18,527 nt of DNA, from contig JAFDBA010000040.1 of NCBI GenBank assembly GCA_019313505.1, forward strand, positions 1-18,527. Direction: 5' to 3'. Numbering within the stretch: position 1 is the stretch's first letter; the number at the start of each line of letters is the position of its first letter. Source of the DNA: Deltaproteobacteria bacterium. GTDB taxonomy: Bacteria; Desulfobacterota; Desulfobacteria; Desulfobacterales; UBA11574. The notes under the pieces are model-generated. The model was not told the origin of the DNA and searched no databases. It was given only the letters and a program-made list of their open reading frames with translations. Shown one piece after another: positions 1 to 6,542 of the stretch. A program made the position numbers and the translations under genes.

Positions 1-1338
1 AGTTCGAAGGCGCAAGAAACAGAAGAACGCCTGAAAACCCTTGCCGAAGAGTTAGAAGCCGAACCGCCCCCACTGGGCAGCCGCCTTGATACTTTTCTGG
101 AAAAGGAAATTTTTGCTCAAGTAGAACAGAACATGAGCACTGCATATCGCGAACTTGCAGCCTCTCTCCAATCAGCTGTACAAATATTTCGCCGCAAAGC
201 GGCTCGGAATCTGTCAGAACATCCTGACTGGATGAAGGTCCGAAATACTATTTTGAAAGCTGAAGAACTTTTCAGAACTGCGTGCGATCAAAAGGGACTT
301 ACGCCTCAGGAAGCAGAACGTCTGCGGGAAACCGAACAGCAGCATCGCGCGAAGCAGGCCGCCCTGCAAGCAAAACAAGCCGAGCGCGATGCATTGCATA
401 AAAAGCAACCCGACATTCTTACGCTTCTTAACGAATTAGCGGAATGCTGGCGTGAAGAGACCCGGGAACGGGAACATCTGTTGGAGGAGATCGTCTCCAG
501 CGATACGATGCCACTTACTGAAGAAGGTAAGTCCATTGTTCAAACTACGCTGATTTTTTCCGGGAACAGGGAGGCGTTTCTAAAGGCATGGGGAGAGCTG
601 TCGCCGGATCGCCGCAAGACTGTTGGAAGAATATGGGATGATTACGACCATGCTGCCGGTCGGAACAACATCGGCGAAAAGCTTTTTGAAGCTTTTCGTC
701 TAGCAGTTCAACAGGACGATTCCAAAGAAGGTGAAGACTCTTCAAAAGAAATTCAAAAAAGGCACAAACCGGGAAATCCCGTCCAATGGCTGGAGTTGAA
801 TCTGAATGATCCGGATCGACTGCCAACACTTGTTCGTGAGTATCTGACTGAAATTTTGGCAGTCAAGCACGAAAAACCTGATAAATGGTTTAATCTTCTC
901 AAAATGCGAATCCCTGACACCGCCGATCTGACCCTCCTGCGCAGTGACGGCACACATGCGGGCTCATTTGCACAGGATGATCTCTCGATTGGTCAGAAGA
1001 ATACAGCGATTCTATCGCTTCTTCTGGCCAGGGGGAACGGCCCGGTTCTCATTGATCAGCCTGAAAATGAGCTGGACAGTGAATTTCTTTTCCGAGAGCT
1101 GGTGCCCATGTTTCGAAAAGCCAAAATGCAACGACAATTGATCATCGTCACGCATAACGCCAACATCCCGGTCAATGCCGATTCAGAACTTGTTTATGCG
1201 CTTGAGGCAAGGAATGGTCATGGTTTGTGTCGGAGCCAGGGTGGGTTGGATCGTTCAGAGGTAACCAGATCCGTTCTCGACATTCTGGAGGGATCCGAAG
1301 AGGCCTTTCGGCGCAGAAAAGAAAAATACCATTTCTGA
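1..1338 (+). CDS. TrlF-like AAA/ABC-type ATPase, 3' part only
   Basis: The reading frame is open from base 1, so this is the C-terminal 445 residues of a longer protein whose start lies outside the window; the ATG at 133 is internal. An Arg/Gln/Ala/Glu-rich stretch at about nt 295-410 looks like a coiled coil, as expected for an SMC/Rad50-like arm. The C-terminal ATPase half is clear: an ABC-signature-like SIGQK at nt 985-999, a Walker B VLIDQPENELD at nt 1045-1077, and an H-loop/switch VTHNANIP around nt 1147-1167. The DQPE followed by LD and THNANIPV is the pattern I associate with TrlF-type ATPases, which often carry an N-terminal PHP domain; that part is not visible here. The downstream AlbA_2 gene begins 17 bases after the stop, so the two are probably co-transcribed. 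A nucleic-acid-related or defence role is inference. Confidence 0.8.
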   Translation, partial: SSKAQETEERLKTLAEELEAEPPPLGSRLDTFLEKEIFAQVEQNMSTAYRELAASLQSAVQIFRRKAARNLSEHPDWMKVRNTILKAEELFRTACDQKGLTPQEAERLRETEQQHRAKQAALQAKQAERDALHKKQPDILTLLNELAECWREETREREHLLEEIVSSDTMPLTEEGKSIVQTTLIFSGNREAFLKAWGELSPDRRKTVGRIWDDYDHAAGRNNIGEKLFEAFRLAVQQDDSKEGEDSSKEIQKRHKPGNPVQWLELNLNDPDRLPTLVREYLTEILAVKHEKPDKWFNLLKMRIPDTADLTLLRSDGTHAGSFAQDDLSIGQKNTAILSLLLARGNGPVLIDQPENELDSEFLFRELVPMFRKAKMQRQLIIVTHNANIPVNADSELVYALEARNGHGLCRSQGGLDRSEVTRSVLDILEGSEEAFRRRKEKYHF

Positions 1339-1355
1339 AGCTATGGGAGAAAACC

Positions 1356-2615
1356 ATGTATGATGATATCGAAACATTGCTGGCGGAAATAGCTGCCGGG
1401 GAAGATACTTATTTGGAACTGAAAGAGGCGATCTTTAAAGGGAATCAAATCCGTATTGGTGACAAAGGGCGAGCTGCACCGGAAATAGCCGAAGTGTTAT
1501 GCTCTATTACAAACACAGAAGGTGGGGTTATCGTCTTCGGTGTCCGCAAAGACAGGGTTATAGTAGGCATGCCCCAGGATAAGAAAGACTTGCTGGAACA
1601 ATTTGTAATCAATGTAGCGCTTAATAATTGCAAACCGCAAATTGATCCGGTTTTAAACTGGATTCAGTTGCCGGATGATGAAGGCTCATTGAAACTATGT
1701 TTAAAAATCGACATCCCAAAATCACGATTCTATGTCCACCAAACCACGGATGGCCGGTTTCTAAAGAGAGTAGGCAGCCATCGCCACCCGATTCCTGCAG
1801 AGCAACTGGGCCGGCTACTTGCCGCCAGAAACCTTCTTATCCCATTTGAGGAACGGCCTGCCTTCGGAACAAACATTGGGATGATCGACCGCTCCCGGAT
1901 TGACGCATACTATCAGCGACGATTTAAGCGACCCTTTGAAACCGATGGTCTGAGCTACAAACGGCTGCTGATCAACCTCAATCTTGCCGTTGAGATGGAA
2001 AAGAAAATCATACCAAGCAACCTCGGCATTCTTCTTTTTTCTGAAAGGCCGGACAAAGTTCTAAGTGAATCGGCAATCGACATCGCAGCCTATCGCCATG
2101 AGACGGCTGACGGCGAGACGGCTGACACAAAACGGGTTACAGGTCCATTGCCGGAACAGATCGCCCAGGTGCTCCGGTATTTTCAAGCGTCGCCATTGAT
2201 GGCAACGGCATCCCGAAAAGAAGCCATGGGCCGCCGAGACCTGCCGACTTATGTGGATACCGCTCTCCAGGAGGCCGTCGTAAATGCCGTTGTTCATCGA
2301 GACTATGAAATCACCGGTTCCCAAATAATTATTCGAATTTTCCCAGATCGTATTGAATGCCAAAACCCTGGTGGATTACATAATACCTTGACAGAAGAAA
2401 ATCTTTATACCGGATGTCAGCCTGTTCGAAGGAATCAACAGCTTGCCGGCTTCATGCGGGACTTTTCAAGTCCAATCACAGGAACAAGCTTCATGGAAGC
2501 GCGAGGTGAAGGATTTTTGAACCTGGTAAGAGAGAGCATTGCTCTTTCTGAAAAACGTCCTGAGATTAAACAAATCGGTAAGGCGGTCAAGCTCATTGAT
2601 CGGGATGACCTATAG
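1356..2615 (+). CDS. Schlafen AlbA_2 plus GHKL ATPase domain protein
   Basis: The start is the ATG at 1356, preceded by GGGAGA at 1345-1350; in-frame codons further upstream overlap the previous gene and lack a matching ribosome site. The 419-aa product has an N-terminal AlbA_2 (Schlafen-type, putative nucleic-acid-binding) domain at residues about 15-150, with TYLELKEA at 18-25 and NTEGGVIVFGV at 53-63. A C-terminal GHKL-like ATP-binding domain lies at about 300-395, with an N-box-like EAVVNAVVHRDY at 306-317, a G1-like NPGGL at 337-341 and RGEGFLNLV at 383-391. This architecture is common in bacteria and is usually annotated as an ATP-binding protein or a putative transcriptional regulator. 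Its true biochemical role is not established. Pairing with the TrlF-like ATPase suggests one functional module. A 12-bp direct repeat (2100-2111 and 2115-2126) encodes a duplicated ETAD. Confidence 0.85.
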   Translation: MYDDIETLLAEIAAGEDTYLELKEAIFKGNQIRIGDKGRAAPEIAEVLCSITNTEGGVIVFGVRKDRVIVGMPQDKKDLLEQFVINVALNNCKPQIDPVLNWIQLPDDEGSLKLCLKIDIPKSRFYVHQTTDGRFLKRVGSHRHPIPAEQLGRLLAARNLLIPFEERPAFGTNIGMIDRSRIDAYYQRRFKRPFETDGLSYKRLLINLNLAVEMEKKIIPSNLGILLFSERPDKVLSESAIDIAAYRHETADGETADTKRVTGPLPEQIAQVLRYFQASPLMATASRKEAMGRRDLPTYVDTALQEAVVNAVVHRDYEITGSQIIIRIFPDRIECQNPGGLHNTLTEENLYTGCQPVRRNQQLAGFMRDFSSPITGTSFMEARGEGFLNLVRESIALSEKRPEIKQIGKAVKLIDRDDL

Positions 2616-2668
2616 CGTAAATTTGATCCGGCAAGTGGGAAACATAAAAAACGGGGAGGTTTTACAAT

Positions 2669-2758
2669 TTGCCTTCCATTCTTATTTTTGAAGAATCCGG
2701 GAGGTTTAAAATTCTTGATAATGAATTGTTTGAACTGATTGTTCAACGTAAGGAGTAA
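2669..2758 (+). CDS. possible 29-aa small protein with TTG start
   Basis: A 29-codon ORF starts at TTG 2669 with a good Shine-Dalgarno GGGGAGG at 2653-2659 and ends at TAA 2756. Its last codons (AAG GAG) form the ribosome site AAGGAG of the next small gene, which starts 3 bases after the stop, a layout typical of translationally coupled genes. The peptide begins MPSILIFEES and ends ELIVQRKE; it has no membrane segment and no domain I recognise. It could instead be a decayed remnant or an untranslated leader. The case rests on the ribosome site and the tight coupling, not on homology. Confidence 0.4.
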   Translation: MPSILIFEESGRFKILDNELFELIVQRKE

Positions 2759-2760
2759 AG

Positions 2761-2958
2761 ATGAAAAAAAAGAATTTAAAAGACATTCCCATTGGGATAC
2801 GTGCTGAAGAAGCATTGAAAAAGGCTGTTGCTGATACAATTGCAAATCACAAACGTTTCGGTGATTCTATAGTTATCTGGCGAGATGGAAAAGTAGTAAA
2901 AATACCTGCTGATCAAATCGAAATTCGTGAAGATCAGACCGGATATAAATCAAAGTAG
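2761..2958 (+). CDS. small conserved-looking protein (65 aa)
   Basis: The ATG at 2761 is preceded by AAGGAG at 2750-2755. The 65-aa product is basic, with a helical N-terminal half (EEALKKAVADTIANHKRFG) and a beta-like C-terminal half containing IVIWRDGKVVKIPADQIE. This helix followed by 'IWRDGKVV-IP' resembles small uncharacterised proteins I recall from other bacterial genomes, some annotated simply as hypothetical; I cannot assign a family. It follows the 29-aa ORF with 2 bases between and is separated by about 80 bases from apbE. A regulator or antitoxin-like role is conceivable but unsupported. Confidence 0.7.
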   Translation: MKKKNLKDIPIGIRAEEALKKAVADTIANHKRFGDSIVIWRDGKVVKIPADQIEIREDQTGYKSK

Positions 2959-3038
2959 CTGTGAAATATTAGAAATTTTTTAATAAAAGATATTCGTCTT
3001 AGGATTGTGGCAGGAGATTAAAACCCGAGGATTTGTTG

Positions 3039-4064
3039 ATGAAAAAATGTATTAGCACAGCTCTTTTGATCTTTTTCCTATTATTATTTGCCGGATGCGG
3101 TTTTCAGAAACAAGTCTCCTTCTCGGGGAAAACCATGGGCACAATCTATAATATTACGGTTGTGACCGGGTTCTTTAAAAATACAAAAGCACTGAAAAAT
3201 AAGATCGACATACGGCTTGATGAAATCAATAAAAGTATGTCCACCTACAGAAAAGACAGTGAAATAAGCAGGTTCAACGCATTAAACAAAACCGGAGAAA
3301 AATTTTATATATCGGACGATTTTTTTAATGTCATGACAGTAGCTCAACATATTTACGAATTAACCGGGGAAGCCTGGGACGGCACTATCGAACCGATTGT
3401 AAATCTTTGGGGTTTTGGTAATTCTAAAAATAAAAAAAGAATCCCTGAAAAATCAGAAATAGATGCGCTTTTAGCTGATATCGGGTTCAATAATATTGAG
3501 ATGTCAGCCAACCATTATCTTGTCAAAAGAAAAGCGTCTATATCACTCGATTTTGCTTCTATTGCAAAAGGGTATGGCGTGGATCAGGTTGCAGTGCTTA
3601 TAAGAATGGATGGGATAATAAATTATTTAGTGGAAATCGGGGGCGAAGTATTTGCACAAGGCTTGCGCAAGGACGGTAAAAAGTGGAAAATTGGTATCAA
3701 TAATCCCCGGAAAGATTCGCCCTTTGACCAGGTATATAAAGCTGTGTCCATTCGAGACAAAGGCTTTGCAACAAGCGGCGATTACAGAAATTATTTCGAA
3801 TGTAAAGGAAAACGCTTCTCCCACATACTCGATCCGAGAAATGGATATCCCATAAACAACGGGGTGGTAAGTGTTTCAATTGTGGCGGATACCTGCACAT
3901 TTGCAGACGGGCTGGCAACTGCAATTATGGTTTTGGGTCATAAAAAAGGCCTTGAACTGGTGAACAGCCTCAGCAACACTGAATGTTTAATCGTTGTTCG
4001 AGCAGATGACGAAACCTTGACCGATTGCTATTCAAAAGGCTTTATATCCGAAAGCAATGGATAA
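3039..4064 (+). CDS. apbE: FAD:protein FMN transferase (ApbE-like lipoprotein)
   Basis: ApbE proteins attach FMN to a Ser/Thr of target proteins (for example RnfG/RnfD and NqrB/NqrC), using FAD and Mg2+ on the outer face of the cytoplasmic membrane. The start is the ATG at 3039, 8 bases after GAGG (3027-3030); two in-frame TTG codons just upstream sit too close to that site. The 341-aa protein starts with a lipoprotein signal ending FAGC (Cys20 lipidated). Family motifs are SGKTMGTIYNI (about 29-39), MSTYRKDSEISRFN (about 67-80), SLDFASIAKGYGVD, EIGGEVFAQG, FSHILDPRNGYP and TFADGLATA, whose Asp is the metal and flavin-site residue. Asn replaces the usual Thr of DPRTG. No Rnf, Nqr or other obvious target gene is in the window, so the substrate is unknown. 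Confidence 0.93.
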   Translation: MKKCISTALLIFFLLLFAGCGFQKQVSFSGKTMGTIYNITVVTGFFKNTKALKNKIDIRLDEINKSMSTYRKDSEISRFNALNKTGEKFYISDDFFNVMTVAQHIYELTGEAWDGTIEPIVNLWGFGNSKNKKRIPEKSEIDALLADIGFNNIEMSANHYLVKRKASISLDFASIAKGYGVDQVAVLIRMDGIINYLVEIGGEVFAQGLRKDGKKWKIGINNPRKDSPFDQVYKAVSIRDKGFATSGDYRNYFECKGKRFSHILDPRNGYPINNGVVSVSIVADTCTFADGLATAIMVLGHKKGLELVNSLSNTECLIVVRADDETLTDCYSKGFISESNG

Positions 4065-4083
4065 TTCATGGCTCGAAAATTTA

Positions 4084-4112
4084 TTGACATAAAAACACGG
4101 GTACTGTACTTT
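4084..4112 (+). promoter_or_regulatory. sigma-70-type promoter for the etf genes
   Basis: A perfect -35 box TTGACA (4084-4089) is separated by 17 bases from a -10-like TACTTT (4107-4112), about 135 bases upstream of etfB. It lies just past the apbE stop, where a new transcription unit is expected. The -10 box is not a perfect match, so the call rests on the -35 box and the exact spacing. Confidence 0.5.
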
Positions 4113-4248
4113 TTTTCGTTAAAAAGGCGTAATTCAATTTATTAAAGGGGTTACCATGCTTTTTTGTTGATTTTTCCCCTGTTGAATAGTTAAAAAGCAA
4201 ACTGGAAGTTTAATTGTTAAATCATATATCAAATGAAAGGTGAAAAGT

Positions 4249-5006
4249 GTGGAAATCGTAGTATTGTTAAAACAGGTTCCGGCAACAGAATCGTTAATCG
4301 GGATCGCCGACGACGGCGTATCCATAAAGACCGATGACATCAAATGGGTCATTAACCCCTATGACGAATTTGCGGTTGAAGAGGCACTGAAAATCAAGGA
4401 GGCCCATGGCGGTTCGGTTACCATCATTTCCGTGGGAGCGGAAAAAGCGACCGAAGCCATAAGAACCGCCCTTGCAATGGGCGCCGACAAGGGGATACTG
4501 ATCAATGATCCGGCCGCTGCGAGTTGCGATGGTTTAAACACCGCACGAATTCTGGCGGCGGTGTTGAAAGAAACCCCTTTTGACTTGATTATCGCAGGTC
4601 AGCGGGCTGTTGATGATGATAACTTTCAGGTGGGACCGGCTACAGCAGAATTTTTAGGCATTCCAAATATTTCCATGGTTATCAAGCAAGATATCATTGA
4701 TTCTAAGATCAGATGCCATGCTACAATTGATGGGGGGACCGTCACCCTGGAAGCACAGCTGCCAGCTCTTTTTACTACCCAGCGCGGACTGAACGAGCCT
4801 CGCTATGCTTCTCTTCCGGGAATCATGAAAGCAAAAAAGAAACCCATCGATATTAAAACCATCGCAGACATCGGACTTGACGCTGAATCGTGGCAATGCA
4901 ATTTCCCCCGGAACGAAAAGGCGGGAGGATGATAACAGGCGACTCTGCACAGGCAAAAGCGGTAGAACTTGTTAAAATCTTGCATGAAGAGGCTAAGGTC
5001 ATATAA
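4249..5006 (+). CDS. etfB: electron transfer flavoprotein beta subunit, frame-disrupted near 3' end
   Basis: EtfB pairs with EtfA to carry electrons from acyl-CoA dehydrogenases or related enzymes. The preferred start is GTG 4249 (MEIVVLLKQVP, matching the family N-terminus), about 7 bases after AAGG at 4237-4240; GTG 4240 overlaps that ribosome site. The AMP-binding motif GQRAVDDDNFQVGP lies at residues 117-130. The first frame ends early at TGA 4930-4932 (227 aa), whereas the family is usually about 250-260 aa. The missing C-terminus is present in the -1 frame: PPERKGGRMITGD then VELVKILHEEAKVI, ending at TAA 5004-5006. The switch point is around TTTCCCCC at 4902-4909. Either one C is missing (mutation or assembly error) or ribosomes slip back one base. 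The full product would be about 252 aa. Confidence 0.88.
4902..4908 (+). other. -1 frameshift point / slippery-like heptamer in etfB
   Basis: The bases T TTC CCC are in the zero frame and fit the X XXY YYZ slippery pattern. A -1 shift here joins the upstream EtfB sequence to the family-typical C-terminus in the other frame (next codons CCG GAA CGA AAA GGC). A deleted C in the following C-run gives the same protein, so the site alone does not prove programmed frameshifting. Confidence 0.5.
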
Positions 5007-5012
5007 TTGGTA

Positions 5013-5035
5013 CCTGAACGAAAACACCGTTCAGG
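5013..5035 (+). other. hairpin just after etfB
   Basis: A perfect 8-bp stem, CCTGAACG (5013-5020) with CGTTCAGG (5028-5035) around a 7-base loop, lies 6 bases after the downstream etfB stop. There is no following T-run, so it is more likely an mRNA-stabilising or attenuating hairpin than a full intrinsic terminator. Confidence 0.5.
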
Positions 5036-5164
5036 CACGATTGATTATTGGCGATTGATGATTGTTGATTTAAAAACCAAAATAAATTCATAGAGTTGGT
5101 AGTGGCACGATTAGAGATAAATTCCCCTTCATTGGGTTTTCGATTAAGAACTAAGTTTCCAATT

Positions 5165-5288
5165 CAGAAATTAGCAATTTTCCGCAAGGTCAAGGAAATC
5201 AAGGAATTACGCGGAGGCGTACAAGTTGTACGCCGCACAAGTAATTCCGCAGATTGACGCAGAGATTGCGGAAAAGGGCAATTTCTGG
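5165..5288. repeat. imperfect inverted-repeat element between etfB and etfA
   Basis: About 124 bp that fold back on themselves around 5225. Matching segments from outside in are CAGAAATT/AATTTCTG, TTTTCCGCAA/TTGCGGAAAA, GGAATTAC/GTAATTCC and the central GCGTACAA/TTGTACGC, with unpaired stretches between. It is non-coding and looks like a MITE-like or other dispersed palindromic element. It occupies most of the 300-base gap between two genes that are normally adjacent. The remaining 5036-5164 is AT-rich, with GATTGATGATT-like repetition and no gene. Confidence 0.7.
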
Positions 5289-5313
5289 ATGGCAACTAAT
5301 TAAGGAGATAACT

Positions 5314-6279
5314 ATGTCACAAGGTGTACTGGCAATAGCAGAACAGATGGAGGGAGTTTTCAGAAAAGTCACTTACGAAGCATTAAGTGAGGGGAGACGC
5401 ATCGCTGACAGGCTAAATTTCGATCTTACCGCCCTGATTTTAGGAGCAGAAATTGAAAATATTTCAAAAGAGCTTAATCAATACGGAGCCGACAGAATAA
5501 TTGTCGCCCAAAGCCCTGCCCTTTCCGAATATTTGACCGACGCTTATACCAATATAATTACGGATTACATAAACAAAGAAAAACCCGCTGTAGTTATTCT
5601 GGGTGCATCCACACAGGGCAAGGATTTGTCGGCACGTCTCAGCGCTCGCCTGAATGCTCCTCTTGCTATGGATTGTGTGGCTGTTCGTTTCGAGGATAAT
5701 AATCTCATCGCAACACGTCCTATGTATGGAGGCAAAATTTTAGCAGATGTGTCGCTTGATGGAAATCCGAAGATATTGGCGATTCGACCAAATGCAATGA
5801 CCATTGCAAAGGCTGACGGAGCCGGATCAATTGAAAAACTTGTTACAGATACCGGTAGCATTGTGCTGCGATTTATTGAAAAAACCCTCGATACAGGCAA
5901 GGTTGAACTCACTGAAGCGGATACTGTTGTATCCGGCGGCCGGGGAATGGGGGGGGCTGATTTTACGGTAATAGAAGAACTGGCTCAACTGCTCGATGGT
6001 GCTGTGGGGGCATCACGGTCTGCGGTAGATGAAGGCTGGCGGCCCGCTTCAGACCAGGTAGGACAAACCGGGAAAGTTGTTTCCCCAAATCTCTACATTG
6101 CCTGCGGGATATCCGGAGCTATTCAGCACATTGCCGGAATGTCTTCATCCAAGGTTGTTGTGGCCATAAATAAGGATTCGGAAGCGCCTATCTTTTCCAA
6201 AGCCGATTACGGCATTGAGGGCAACCTTTTTGAAATTGTGCCTTTAATTTCGGAAGAAGTAAGAAAATTAAAAGGCTGA
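5314..6279 (+). CDS. etfA: electron transfer flavoprotein alpha subunit
   Basis: The start is the ATG at 5314, 6 bases after AAGGAG (5302-5307); the in-frame extension upstream runs into the repeat element and is not family-like. The 321-aa protein has the usual two-part EtfA layout. The N-terminal domain (about 1-190) packs against EtfB. The C-terminal FAD-binding domain begins with VVSGGRGMGG (about 205-214) and includes the conserved Arg235, GQTGKVVSP (250-258), ISGAIQHIAGM (266-276) and AINKDSEAPIF (284-294). These are the FAD pyrophosphate- and ring-contacting loops. It follows etfB on the same strand and likely forms the heterodimer with it, but an inverted-repeat element separates the two. 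The likely partner dehydrogenase and quinone oxidoreductase genes are not in this window. Confidence 0.96.
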   Translation: MSQGVLAIAEQMEGVFRKVTYEALSEGRRIADRLNFDLTALILGAEIENISKELNQYGADRIIVAQSPALSEYLTDAYTNIITDYINKEKPAVVILGASTQGKDLSARLSARLNAPLAMDCVAVRFEDNNLIATRPMYGGKILADVSLDGNPKILAIRPNAMTIAKADGAGSIEKLVTDTGSIVLRFIEKTLDTGKVELTEADTVVSGGRGMGGADFTVIEELAQLLDGAVGASRSAVDEGWRPASDQVGQTGKVVSPNLYIACGISGAIQHIAGMSSSKVVVAINKDSEAPIFSKADYGIEGNLFEIVPLISEEVRKLKG

Positions 6280-6392
6280 ATTCAAAATATACCTCCAATT
6301 AAAGATCCGGGGCCAAAAAATAAATTTATCTCCAAAGTAAAAAAGTTATTTTTATGCACCTAACCCGGACAAGCAGGAACCAAGAAATATTT

Positions 6393-6455
6393 GCCACCAA
6401 GACACAAAGACACGAAGGGTTTTATTTTGTTATTAATTTTTAGTGTCTTTGTGGC
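6393..6455. repeat. GCCACNAAGACAC inverted repeat
   Basis: GCCACCAAGACAC (6393-6405) and GTGTCTTTGTGGC (6443-6455) are complementary at 12 of 13 positions, with an AT-rich loop between them. Inverted repeats of the 'ccacaaagacac' type are scattered through the intergenic DNA of many environmental bacteria, including deltaproteobacteria. It lies in the etfA-rimO gap; nothing coding was seen in 6280-6471. Confidence 0.6.
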
Positions 6456-6471
6456 GAAAAGAAAAACTATA

Positions 6472-6499
6472 GGCTGCCGAACAAATTCGGGAGCCTTTT
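6472..6499 (+). terminator. intrinsic terminator upstream of rimO
   Basis: The stem GGCTGCCGAA (6472-6481) pairs with TTCGGGAGCC (6486-6495) with one mismatch and a CAAA loop, followed directly by TTTT (6496-6499). It would end transcription coming from etfA. The T-run is short, so termination strength is uncertain. Confidence 0.55.
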
Positions 6500-6527
6500 G
6501 ACTTTTAACCGGATTAATGACAATAAT
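6498..6527 (+). promoter_or_regulatory. candidate rimO promoter
   Basis: TTGACT (6498-6503) and AATAAT (6522-6527) are spaced 18 bases apart and each matches the sigma-70 consensus at 5 of 6 positions. Transcription would begin about 8-10 bases before the rimO ATG at 6543. This fits the lack of a visible Shine-Dalgarno site for rimO. Confidence 0.45.
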
Positions 6528-6542
6528 CTGTAAACGATTCTA

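Noticed and set aside
4146..4184. AGGGG...CCCCT pairing before etfB considered as a terminator
   Set aside because: The stem is only about 5 bp with a loop of over 20 bases, so it is not convincing.
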